From the NCBI RefSeq assembly GCF_037893015.1, contig NC_133663.1, positions 140,066,553 through 140,130,552 on the forward strand: a DNA stretch of 64,000 nucleotides, in the 5' to 3' direction. Shown one piece after another: positions 46,205 through 57,106 of the stretch. Position numbers and translations under genes: made by a program. Source of the stretch: Macrotis lagotis. Its lineage: Eukaryota > Chordata > Mammalia > Peramelemorphia > Peramelidae. The notes beneath the pieces were generated by a model. That model saw only the letters and a program-made list of their open reading frames with translations. It did no database searches and was not told the DNA's origin. The first letter of the stretch is position 1. Every line of letters begins with the position of its first letter.

Positions 46205-47075
46205 TTTAGAGTGGCTGAGGGAGCCAGGGAGCAAGGGAGAAGGTCAAGGCTGTCCACTCCAAGAATATGGGACAGAGCAGCCAAGACATGGGCCCCACTG
46301 CTGTGGCTGTTGGTCACTGGGCTGCTCTGCACTCCAGCCATCTCTACAATTGGGAAGCAAAATTTGGGCGACCATAGAACACTCCTGACCTGTAATTTGA
46401 ATCAAAATTCAGCACAAATCCAGGGTCATCATTGGCTGAAGGGTAACAAGGTGTTGCAAGAGGATTCTTCAAGCAGTCCAGATGCATAATATGAGGTTGT
46501 GTCAAATGACTAAATTGGGGAATATCAGTGTGTCTTTCATCCAGAAGTTGTTAGAAAGGCTGATGTACAAGTCAAAGGGCCCCCAAAGGTTGTGGTGAGA
46601 AAGAAGTCTGGACATGGGAATGAGGGAAACATGATAATTCTTACATATAAGAGTAACTCATATACTCCTGCCATTCACTGAAATTTGTCCAAACTATATC
46701 AACCTGGAAATTATAGAAACACTTTTAATTATTATGAAGGGCAGATCTTATTAGAGACCCCTGAAAAACAGAGCTTCAAGCTAAGGATTTGGAGACAGAT
46801 CCTGGAAAATACATCTTCAATGGCACCAACTCTGAGGGCTCTGATTGTGCTGTCATCACCTTGAAGGCTCGTAGCCACCTGGCTGTATTCTGGTCCCTCC
46901 TGGGCATCATGGCAGAGGTGCTGGTCCTTGTCACAATCATCTTCATTTATGAGAAAAGGAAAAAGCCTGATGAAATCTCAGAAGATGAGGATGGTGTGTC
47001 TGCTCCACTGAAAACCTGCATGTTTCCAAATGATAAATATGGAAAAATTGTTAATCAGAAAAATGCCAAGTGAGC
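46205..47075 (+). pseudogene. BSG: Processed pseudogene of basigin (CD147)
   Basis: Basigin is a plasma-membrane immunoglobulin-superfamily protein and a chaperone for monocarboxylate transporters. The copy is continuous with no intron. Order: signal peptide (APLLWLLVTGLLCTPAIS, about 46,292-46,345), Ig1 (LLTCNLN at about 46,382, WLKG at about 46,433, GEYQCVF at about 46,517-46,537), Ig2, the transmembrane helix (AEVLVLVTIIFIYEKRKKP, about 46,913-46,970) with its typical glutamate, and an acidic tail (SEDEDG) to a TGA at 47,071-47,073. Defects: TAA at 46,487, TAA at 46,511 (a Gln codon in the parent), TGA at 46,679 (Trp position), a frameshift at about 46,766-46,773, and both Ig2 cysteines changed (to Tyr and Phe). 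There is no ATG in the signal-peptide frame. Strand +, opposite to the L1s on either side. Confidence 0.93.
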
Positions 47076-47134
47076 AATTTTTTACTTCTGATGAAGCTCT
47101 TGCCAAGATAGATATGTGTGTTTGTGTGTGTGCG

Positions 47135-47167
<33 letters not shown>

Positions 47168-48240
47168 ATTTTTTTGCAATGTAGCATGGAGTAAATTTCT
47201 AAATGTACCTTACAAAATCCAAGTAGTCTTCACTGAATCATAGCAAACTAAGTTGTAAATTAAAGTATTTTTAAAAATTATTGGAGGGTGTTTTATATAT
47301 TTTTAATTTTTTGTTTGTTTTTGTTTTCTCTATATGTAAATTTTTGTCCCTTGGTCACCAGTCAGTCAGATCTCTACTGTTTGACCTTGGGGATGTGGGG
47401 TAACAGATTTCACCATCTGGGTAGCTATCTTGTCTGGATTTCTGCACCCTTGTTCTGGGAGGTGCATCACAGAATTGGGGAGAGTGTTTTCTTGGCAGGA
47501 CAAGTCCTTTCTTTTTTTGGAGGCCCCGCTGCCCATAAGGGAGAATATTCCACAGCAACTGGCCCTACATTCTAAAAGGGGAAAGTATATACTACTGTGT
47601 TGTCTGGGGGAAGAGTCCAATTGGTCAAAGATAATCTTCTCCCCAACTAATCCAATGAGGTGGCTTTAAAAAATCAGTCCTGCTAACTGTCTGTCCAAAA
47701 CAATTGCTGTCTTTTCTTTTAAGGTAAACTAAATTTTAAACCACAAGTATTCCTTGCTCCTTACCTTTCTTAGATGTTCCAAATGCCCTTTTCTGTGTGA
47801 CGTGATTAAACCTCTGTGTTTAAGAACAAGTGACAGGCAAGTAGCTACAAAGATCCTTCTCATGTTTCCCTGGATGTTCTTACTGGCAGTATGCCCATAC
47901 CCTGAAGGGTTAATCACACCCCCAGCTTAACAGATAGGTGCATCCTCAAGTTCATTGCATGTTCCATGCCTTCATCGCCTTTCCTTTAAATACCATCTTC
48001 CAGCTAGACCATGCAAGAAAGAGAATCTGAAATCCAGCATTGTGGTGATGCCCAACTACACAGACTTTTTAGTTATTGTTGTTATATCATTAGATTAGCA
48101 GAGCCAAGCAGGCAGTAGGTGACTGGACTGTTCTGTTTGCATAGACTAGATTTGCATATAATGTGCACTGAACTAGCAGCATTAACACCTGTTTCACTTG
48201 AAATGGTGGCACTTGATTCCCATCTGCCTTAGGAACTGGG
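47076..48240 (+). other. Unassigned sequence downstream of the BSG retrocopy
   Basis: Contains a TG microsatellite at 47,113-47,168. From about 47,340 it looks richer in G+C than the L1 surroundings, with phrases such as ccaccatctgggtagctatc and ggaggccccgctgcccataa. It could be the retrocopied BSG 3' UTR, an LTR, or unique DNA. I found no poly(A), no LTR ends and no coding frame that would decide. Confidence 0.4.
47113..47168. repeat. (TG)n microsatellite
   Basis: TG repeats with TTTG and GCG interruptions, 40 bases after the BSG stop codon. Confidence 0.97.
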
Positions 48241-48242
48241 GT

Positions 48243-48366
48243 TAATTAATTGTTTCTTTAATGTTTGGTCGAATCCACTTGTAAATCCAGCTGGTCATAG
48301 AAACTTTTTCTTAGAGAGCTAATTATTTTTTTCTGAAACAGGGTTATTTAATTTATTTTTTCTTCT
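48243..48366 (-). mobile_element. L1 ORF2 pre-RT fragment, antisense, displaced
   Basis: Reads, in reverse, the ORF2 interval before the RT (gaatccacttgtaaatccagc, then ctttttcttagagagct). The same interval occurs in its proper place in L1 F at about 49,205-49,340. It is joined directly to the post-RT region of L1 F, which is out of order for one intact element. Confidence 0.8.
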
Positions 48367-50481
48367 GGTGATCTTTGAATGGAATTTCTCTTTCTAGTTC
48401 TTCCTGCTGTATCTTACTAGTCATATATATATATATAGAAAAGTTGAGGAATTATGAGGGTTTATTTTATATCCTGCAACTTTGTTAAAATTGCTAATTT
48501 TTCCAGTAGTTTTTTGGATTATTTCTTGGGATTCTTTAGGTATACCATCATATCATATCATCCACAAAAAGTGAGAGTTTTGTCTCTTCCTTCCCAATTC
48601 TAATTCCTTCAATTTCTTTTCCTTCTCTAATTGCTGAAGTTAATGTTTCTAACATGATATGAAATAGTAATTGTAAATATAGGCATCTTTGTTTACCCCT
48701 GATCTTAATGGGAAGATTCACCTCTAGCCACTTCCCATTGAATATAATGCTTGTTGATGGTTTCAGATAGAAACTGCTAATTATTCTAAGGAATAGTCCA
48801 TTTATTCCAACACTCTCTAGTGTTTTTAGTAGGAATGTGTGCTGTGTTTTCTCAAAAGCTTTTTGGCATCTATTGATATGATCATAAAATTTCTGATAGG
48901 TTTGTTCTTGATATAATTGATTATACTAACAGTTTTCCCAATATTGGAAAAAACCCTGCTTTCCTGGGATAAATACAACTTGTTCATAATGTATTATCCC
49001 AGTGATAACTTCTTTTAATCATTTTGCTACGATTTTATTTAAGTTTTTTCATCTATATTAATCAGGGAGATAGGACTATAATTTTCTTTCTCTGTTTTAA
49101 CTCTTTCTGATTTAGGTACCAGCAACATGTTAGTTTCATAGATAGAGTTAGGCAGAGCTCCATCTTCTCTTATTTTTCCAAAGAGTTTAAAGAGAATTGG
49201 AACCAATTGTTCCTTAAGTATTTGGTAGAATTCACTTGCGAATTTATCAGGTCCTGGAGATTTTTTCTTAGGGAGTCCAGTGACGGCTTATTAAATTTCT
49301 TCTTTTCAGATAGGGATGTTTAGGTATTTAATGTCCTCTTCATTTAACCAAGACCACTTAAATTTTTGTAACTATTCATCCATTTCACTAAGATTGTCAA
49401 ATTTATTGACATAGAGTTGGGCAAAGTAATTTCTAATTATTACCTTAATTTCCTCCTCATTGGTGGGGAGTTCACCTTTTTCATTTATGAGACTAGGAAT
49501 TTGGTTTTCTTCTTTTTTTCCTAATCAAAATAACCAGTGGTTTATAAATTTAATTGTTTTTTTCATAAAGCCAACTCTTGGTTTTATTTATTGATTCAAT
49601 AGTTTTTTCTTTCAATTTTATTAATTTCTCCTTTAATATTTAGAATTTCTAATTTGGTAATTAATTGGAGATATGTAATTTATTCTTTCTCTAATTTTTC
49701 TAGTTGTATATTTACTTTATTGATTTACTCTTTCTCTAATTTATTCATGAAAGCAATTAAGATACATTGAGTGAATCTCATAGGTTTTAGTATGTTGTTT
49801 CATTATTATCATTATCTTGGATGAAATGATTATTTTTTTCTATAATTTGTTGTTTGGTCCACTCATTCTTTAAAATGAGGTTATTCTATTTAAAATTGGT
49901 TTGGGGTCTATATCTCCCTGGACCAATATTGCATGTGACTTTTATTGCATTGTGATCTGTATTCACTATTTCTGCCTTTCTGCAGTTGATCATTAGGTTT
50001 TTAATGTCCTAGTACATGGTCAATTTTTGTATAAGTGCCATATACTGCAAAGAAAAAGGTATATTCCTTTCCATCCCCATTAAATTTCCTCCATAAGTCT
50101 AACATATCTAGTATTTATAACAATATATTTACCTCCTTGTCTTCTTTCTTGTTTATTTTCTTATTCAATTTATCTAGATCTGAGTTAGGAGGTTGAGGTC
50201 TCCCACTAGTAGAGTTTTGCTCTCTGTGTCTTCCTGTAGTTCTTTCAGATTCTCCTCTAACTATCTGGATGCTATCCCATTGGGTGCATATATATTTAGT
50301 AGTGAAATCACTTTCTTGTTAATGGTACCTTTTAGGAGAATATAGTTTCCTTTCTTATCTCTGTAAAAGCTATCTATTTTTGCAGCTGTTTTATCAGAGA
50401 TAAGGATTGCTACCCCTGCTTTTTTCATTTCACCTGAAGCAAAATATATTTTGGTCCAACCTTTTACTCTCTCTCTCTCTC

Positions 50482-50549
<68 letters not shown>

Positions 50550-50615
50550 CTATTCACTTACAGTTTAAAGGAGAGTTCATCCCAATCACATTCAAAGTTA
50601 TAATTCCTAATTCTT
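48367..50615 (-). pseudogene. L1 ORF2 pseudogene in element F (EN and RT only)
   Basis: The endonuclease is seen at 50,261-50,557 (- strand), with AAKIDSFYRDKKGNYILLKG and LLNIYAPNGIAS. RT landmarks lie at about 48,540-48,900. The N-terminal endonuclease segment carrying the catalytic glutamate (QET) is lost at the microsatellite near 50,485-50,549. The C-terminal cysteine region is absent. Many stops. Confidence 0.88.
50468..50549. repeat. (CT)n(AT)n microsatellite in L1 F
   Basis: A CT run (about 50,468-50,482) passes into AT repeats to 50,549. It starts after accttttactct, the same L1 position as the array at 43,075 in L1 E. On the far side L1 resumes at gctattcacttacagttta, so about 60-70 bases of L1 are lost. 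Confidence 0.97.
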
Positions 50616-51399
50616 TATTGCCCTGAATGCTATCTTCCCTCTCTTTGTATTTTTCATCCTTCTCCCCCTTACCCATATTCCCTGGTATTTTGTTTCTTAA
50701 TACCACACCCTTCAGTTTGTTTGCCCTACTATATCCACCACTTCCCTTTCTTTCCCCTTTCCCTTTTTCCCTTTTCCATTCCCTTCCTTTTGTTAGCTCC
50801 CCTTTTTTACCCTCCCCTCCCTTTCTCTGACCCCTCCCCTTTTCCCCTTTAAACTGTTTAAAGGTTAGGTGTGTTTTTAAGTTAACTGAGCATGTCTTTA
50901 AGTTGACTTCAAAACAAGTCTGAAGAGAAGATTTAGTTGTTTATCATTTCCTCCCTTCTTCCCCTCTATTACAATAGGTATTTTGTACCTCTTAGTGTAA
51001 TGAGATTTACCCCATTCAATCCCCTCCCTCCTCTTGTCTCCTTCCTGACCCCCTTTTTAAGGAGCTAGTGTTTTTAAAATAATTCTTTGTCATAGAAAAT
51101 TTTGAGTATCTGTTGCTTCTAGATTAGTACATTCTATCAAATAGAGTTACTACTCTTGGAAGTTATTAGAGTCTTTCTCCCAAGTAGGGTTATAATGAGT
51201 TTCATTCCATTGGATGGCAGTCTCATGGATAATTCATGAGTTTCCTTGACTTCTGGTTAGGTATGTTCTTTCTGTTAGGTTTACAATTCTCAAGAGTTAT
51301 GAGCATCTTTTTTACCAATGCTGGGATATAGCCAGTTTCAACTTATTGGATAACAGTTTTTTTTTTTTTTTTACCCTGCCCCCTTTTTTTTAACTTTTC

Positions 51400-52456
51400 A
51401 TGTGTCCCATGTGTCCCTTCTTGATGTCCAAATTTTCTATTTAGCTCTGGTCTTTTCATCAGGAATATTTGGAATTGTTCCATTTTGTTAAATGTCCATC
51501 TTTAACCCTGAAAAAGAAAGCTCAGCTTTGCAGGATAGTAGATTCTTGGCTGCATTCCAAGCTCCCTTTTTTCTTAGGAATATCTTGTTCTAGCCCCTTT
51601 GATCCCTTAATGTTGATGTAGCCAAGTCCTGCATAATGCTTATTGTGTCTCCTTGATATTTAAATTGGGTTTTTTTTTGGTTACTTGCAGGATTTTCTCT
51701 TTTATCTGATTGTTCTGAAATGTGGCCACAACATTCCTTGGTGTTTTCATTTTAGGATGTCTATCTGGAGAGGATCTCCATGTATTCTTTTAAGAACTAC
51801 TTTGCCCTCTGGTTCCATGATATCAAGACAATTTTCCATCACTAGGTCCTGTAATATTAAGTCCAGGCTTTATTTTTCTCTTCAATGTTTTTAGGAAGTC
51901 CAGGAACTTTCAGCTTGCCCCTCCTCAACCTACTCTTGAGGTCAGTGGTTTTGCTGATGAGGTATTTTACATTTTCATCTATTTATTCTATTTTTTGTGG
52001 TTTTATTTAACAGGCTCTTGCTGTCTCATGAAGTCTCTAGTTTCCATGGACTCCATTCTCTTTTTTAGGTAGGAGTTTTTTTTCCTTTACCCTTTGCTAC
52101 TCCTTTTCCAATCCATCAATTCTACTTTTGAAAGAGCTTTCCATTTGATCAATTGAAGTTTTGAGAGAATTATTTTCCCTTTGCATTTGCCTAGTTGAGG
52201 ATCTGAGAGAATTATTCTCATTTTGTATTTTTCCAATTCTATTTTCCAATGATTTGTTTTCCTCTCTCAAGGTGTTAATTGCCTCTCTCAAATTTAGCAA
52301 TTGATTTTTAAACTCCTTCCTTATTTCTTCAAGAATGTCTTTCTGTGCTGCAGACCAGATCATACTCTCCTCAGAGGTTCTAAGTCTCTCTGAGTTGGGA
52401 TCTTTTCCTTCCAAGAATTTTTCACTGGATCCACCTTTCAGCTGACCTTTATTCAT
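51400..52456 (-). pseudogene. L1 ORF1 pseudogene in element F (best-preserved N-terminus)
   Basis: An open - strand frame of 119 codons, 52,456 to 52,097, starts MNKGQLKGGSSEKFLEGK. It continues through the acidic segment into a coiled coil with clear repeats (GKIQNENNSLRSST, RQMQRENNSLKTSI, DQMESSFKSRIDGLEKE). It then meets a stop. The RNA-binding half lies at about 51,640-51,880 in other frames. It shows the ORF1 opening most clearly in this window, but it is not a complete gene. Confidence 0.92.
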
Positions 52457-53259
52457 TTTGCTAAGACCTTGAGTTAGGGAGGGGCTGGTTCACAGAGGTT
52501 TGGTTTTGGGATCCCTTAGAGGCTTTACTCACTGAGTGAAATTTCTCCAGCTGGCCAGTTTGGGGTTCTGGTTGCTTTTTCTGGAGTGTCTGTGACCTTG
52601 ATTGAGGCCTACTCCCTTAGCCTGGAGGGAGTTATTTAAGCTTGGTGAATATTTTTGCCTTCAATCAATGGTGGGCTTTACCCTGGGGTGAGGTCATCCC
52701 TCTCCCTATTGTCAGCTGGCTGGTTCTTCTGCTCACACACCTATGCCTGGGACAGAAGTAATCTGTAATTGTGTTTGTTCTGGGAAGAGGCCTCAGCCAC
52801 AATGGAGGCATGAACTCAGATTTCCTCAGACCAGAGAAGCCCAGGGATGGTGCCAGCAGCTTTCCTGCAGCTGAACGCTCTCCCCAGCCCTATCTGCAAG
52901 CTCCAGAGGGTCAGTGCCAATACCAATGCTTCTACTCCCTAGTAGACCCAAGCCCTGGCAGTGTAGTCCCACAGCTGATCAAGCAGGTCCAGCACTCAGT
53001 GCTTCAGGCTTGTGGGGCTCCAATACAGCCCCTAATCAGTTTGATACCCATCTGATCTGCCCTCTGCTCCCAGACTCACCCACAGCTGCATAAGAGAAAT
53101 CCTGAGGTAGATGTTCTTTTTGCTGGCTTCTCTTTCTGGGTTTTGTGGGTTGGATTTCCCTTAACAGGTTTGTTTCGTATCATAGATGGGGAAAGATTAG
53201 AAGACTTTAGAACTGTGCTGGTCTTCTCTCTGCCATCTTGGCAGGTAGTCTGGGCCAAA

Positions 53260-56060
53260 TGTATTGAATAAATTATACTCAGTGTTTACAACTTCTCTTC
53301 TTTCCCTCCAGTATAAAAGGACTTTGTGTTTCATTATCTTGTGTTATTTATCCACTGTGTAACCATCTTTTTGTGTTTTAATTGTTTTATCCTCCTCTTG
53401 TACTTACATTCCTTTTGTCCATTTATATGCTATTTATCTGACCTCCAAGCAGTGATTGCTCTCAAAGTACTATCAATCAAGGTACAATCAAAAGTTCCTT
53501 GATTGCTTGCTTGCTTGATTGATTGTTAAAAAGCAATGCTTCATATTCACTAAACACAGAGCCCTCTTCTGTCACATTAGAAATACACTTCTCAAGTGTC
53601 ATGAATTACATCTAATCATGATCACCTTATATCTTTACTCCCTTTTTCAAATTTCAAGATACATGATCCTCGGGAACAAAAACATCATGCAAAAGCAATT
53701 CATTTTATAAACTATTTGTATATCCCCCCAGCATACTCACTCCAAATATAGTCAAAGTATCAAGCCAAACAAAATCTTTCAAGATATTTTCACATACAGT
53801 CCCCCTTAGTATGCACATTCCTTTTATCTTTACAGAAGTCCAACCATAGTCTTACATCTCTTCCCTAACCAAAGTATCCCTTACACTCCCATCCATGATC
53901 CCCACCCCCACATTTAGCTCTCTAACCATGGTACTTAAACTCTCAGCCCTTCTAAGTAAATTCTCACCCTCTTCCCCAATAGTATTACAAACCTCTAATT
54001 ATCTAGGTAAGTCGGGTCACTTCTGATTTAATTGTATTTATAGTCTTTAAGTACTCTAAGGACTGGGGAATCCTGATGGCCTCTCTAAATTACTTTTACA
54101 AGGGATTAAAAGATACAGAAGTCCTTGGCAAAGTTCCATCTATCAATGAATTCCCTCATGAAAGAAAGTACAGAACTCTGTGAGCATGAGAGTATTGAAG
54201 TAGAACAAAGGAAATGTGAGATAAATAAGTTTAGAGTAAAAATACCAGCTATTCCCCTGGGCCATTTGTATTTGACTTGTGGTAGAGCATTCTAAGCTCA
54301 TATTGGTCTACTCAGTCACATATTGGAATTTTCCTGAAAAGTGGTGATCTCATTTTATTCTTCAATAGAATGACAAGAACCAGCCATACCTATATCCTTT
54401 AAGAGCAATCACTTCAATTATATTCAAATTTTAATTGTCCTAAGAGAAATAAAAAATTCTCAAGAGTTCCAAGCTTTAGCTTCCCTAGAAGGGTTCTATA
54501 TAATTTGATATTCTTGGCTAACATTAGTTTTTTTTTCCTCCTTTCCATTTACCTTTGTATACATCTAGAGTTTTATATTGGAAGATCCATTTCTCTGTTT
54601 AGTTCTGTTCTTTTGATCAGGAAATTGGAAGTTTGCTATTTCATTATAAATTCCATGTTGTGATCCAAGGTCCTTTGTCTTCCAAAATATTATAATCCAA
54701 ACACTCCAATGTTGAAGCTGGATAAGTCCTGTGTAATTCTGCTTGTGCTTCTTTTGAATTAAAATTGATTACTTTTGACTCCTTCCAGTATTTTCTCCTT
54801 TATTGAAGAATTTGGAATTTAACAATGCATGTCCTTGAAGGTTTTATCCTGGGATCTCTTTTTGGAAGTGTTCTGTGTATTATTTCAATGGTATTTTGTC
54901 TTCTTGATCTAATGACAGTTTTCCCTGATAATTGCCTGAAAGAAAATTTTTAGGTTCTGTTTTTGATCTAAGTTTTCTAGTAGACCAATAATTCATAAAT
55001 TATCTCTCTTCAATCTGTTTTTGGATCACTTGGTTTTCCTTAAAGTTGCCTTATGTTTTCTGCAATTTGTTTAGACTTTTGAATTGGTTTGATTAAATCT
55101 GATGCCATACAGATGCATTGATTTCTATTTATCTCATTCTACTTTTAAGTGTTTTCTTTTCTTCAGTTAACATTTTGTGTTCTTTTCCAGTTGACTGATT
55201 TTGCTTTTTGCTGAGTTGTATTCCCTTTCCTGTGGGTCAATTTGAGTTTTGCATTCTTTTTCCAGTTGGATAATTTTTATTTGTAAAGGAGTTGATTTCT
55301 TTGGTCAGTTTTTCATAATTTTCCTTCTTGGCTCATTTCTTTAGTCCATTTTTTTCTTCACTGTATCTTCCCTGGTTTTTAAATTATTTTTTAGCTCTTC
55401 TATGAGATTTTGGATTTAAGTTCAATTCATACACTTTTCTGAAACTTTCCATGTAGTTAATTTTTCATTACTTTCTTTTTCTGAGGTGTCATTTTAATCA
55501 TCTCTAACTGCACGGTTAGTTTTGTATGGTTAGTGTTCTTCTGCTACTTGGGTATAAGGAGTACAGACACAAGCTTTTTGTGCTGGGGCTGGGTCTGATC
55601 CCTAGCTTATCACTAGCAAGATGTTGTCTATGCAAATTAGGCATTATCTAAACAGATCTTAGCTTCTTCCTTTATATCCAGTGGTTTGCCTATGCAGTAG
55701 ATTATTAAAGACCCAGTCATGTCTTTTCTCCCAGGATTTCAAGGATTCAGACTTTGCTTGTGGTTGGAACCTTCCTAACTGACATTACCAAGCTTGTGAG
55801 ACCTGTGCTATTATCTGATTGCTAAATCCTCCAACAGGCTTCCCTGCTCTCCCATGGAACTGGGCATTTACATTCCCTTCTCCCCTTCCCCCAGGCCTTC
55901 CCCCTTGAAGATTCTTCACACCATCTACAACTGAAAGCTTGTTTCAATTTTATGTTTTTTGGTCGGATCTGTAGTATTGATATCAATGTACAGGCTTCAT
56001 TTAACATTGTATAGGGAAAAACTTTGGGAAAATGCTAGTTTAATGCTACCATGTAGACTG
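53260..56060 (-). mobile_element. Older L1 (H), antisense: spacer, ORF1 and 5' UTR
   Basis: Reverse order: 5' UTR (about 56,060-55,550), ORF1 (about 55,550-54,500, T-rich coiled-coil region at 55,100-55,450 and RNA-binding region at about 54,780-54,900), then an inter-ORF spacer with repeat units down to 53,260. ORF2 is missing because L1 F and its rearranged left side follow. The ORF1 has no useful open frame. The stretch 53,710-54,340 is not clearly L1. Confidence 0.78.
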
Positions 56061-56931
56061 CCCCAGAGTTCTAAGAACTTGTTATACTCTTAATTGGTCT
56101 ATAGTATCACCCTTTATTTCTAAATACTCTATCCATTTCAATCTTATTTTGATATACAGTGTGTGATGTAGGGCTTTGCCTAGATTTTGCACAATTTTCC
56201 AGTTTTCTTAAAAGTTTTTGTTAACTAATAAGTTCTTATCACAAAAGTCAGTCTCTTCTCTGTGAATTCATCAAACTGTACATTATTATATAAACTTAAT
56301 TTTTTTTTGTATATAACCCAATCCAGTTCTCTATTTCATAGCCAGTACCAGACAGTTTTGATGACTATCATTTTATAATAAAGCTTTATTGTTTCAAGCA
56401 GTGTCTTAATTAATTTTCTAGTTCTAAGTGCACTATCAGATCATTTGCAGGAGTGAAAGCTTTGCTATCACATTACCTTTTCCAATTCCCTCACTTTCTT
56501 TTTCTTCTCTTATTCCAAAAGCTAATAATTATAATATAGTAGTGGTGATAATGGAGATCCTTGTTTCACCCCTGATCTTATGATAAATGCTGAAATTATA
56601 TATAATGACTTGCTGCTACTTTTAGATGGATACTGTTTATCATTTTAAGGAAAACTCCATTTATTCCTATGTTCTCTACTAGTTTTGATAAGGATGTTGT
56701 GATATTTTGCTATATCACTTGGAACGTATATGCTTAATATTGATGTTACTTCATTTCCTATACCTTTTAAGAAGATTAGTTTCCTTCCTCATCCCTTTTA
56801 ATGAGATACATTTTTGCTTTGGCTTTGACTAATATCATGACTGATATTCCTACATTTTTACCTCAGTATAATCATAATATATTCTGCTCCAGGCTTTTTA
56901 AGTTTTTTGGGTTTATTATGAAACATACTTT

Positions 56932-56945
56932 AGGTTTATATTTTT
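56932..56945. repeat. Left target-site duplication of the SINE in L1 K
   Basis: aggtttatattttt against aggattatattttt at 57,093-57,106, 13 of 14 identical. Confidence 0.85.
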
Positions 56946-57092
56946 TTTAGGTTTTTGTAAGGCAAATGGGGTTAAGTGGCTTGCCCAAGACCACACAGCT
57001 AGGCAATTATTAAGTGTCTGAGACCGGATTTGAACCCAGGTACTCCTGACTCCAGGGCTGGTGCTTTATCCACTATGCAACCTAGCCTCCCC
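56946..57092 (-). mobile_element. tRNA-derived SINE (WSINE/Mar1 type), antisense
   Basis: Well-preserved reverse SINE: aggtttttgtaaggcaaatg left edge, ggcttgcccaagaccacaca, box-B-like region from gatttgaaccc (57,029-57,039), aggttgcatagtggataaag complement, ggggaggct head. It interrupts the endonuclease region of an older L1. Confidence 0.95.
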
Positions 57093-57106
57093 AGGATTAT
57101 ATTTTT
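57093..57106. repeat. Right target-site duplication of the SINE in L1 K
   Basis: Partner of 56,932-56,945 with one mismatch. L1 K resumes here. Confidence 0.85.

Larger units (their letters stand above)
48367..53248 (-). mobile_element. L1 F, antisense, 5'-complete but lacking its 3' end
   Basis: Runs in reverse from the 5' end (ctctctgccatcttggcaggtagtc, to about 53,248) through 5' UTR, ORF1, spacer with two inter-ORF units (about 51,100-51,350), endonuclease and RT, and stops at 48,367 just after the RT. The ORF2 C-terminus, 3' UTR and tail are missing. L1 copies usually lose the 5' end at integration, so this loss is likely a later deletion or rearrangement. Confidence 0.9.

Noticed and set aside
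46789-47073. A 94-codon open frame with a membrane helix, as a small membrane protein gene
   Set aside because: It is the last third of the basigin copy. It begins with a Leu codon (TTG) in mid-domain, and the upstream part of the same homology is full of stops.
52097-52456. The 119-codon ORF1 frame in L1 F as a functional ORF1 protein
   Set aside because: It stops within or just after the coiled coil. The RNA-binding half lies in other frames, and ORF2 of the same element is truncated.
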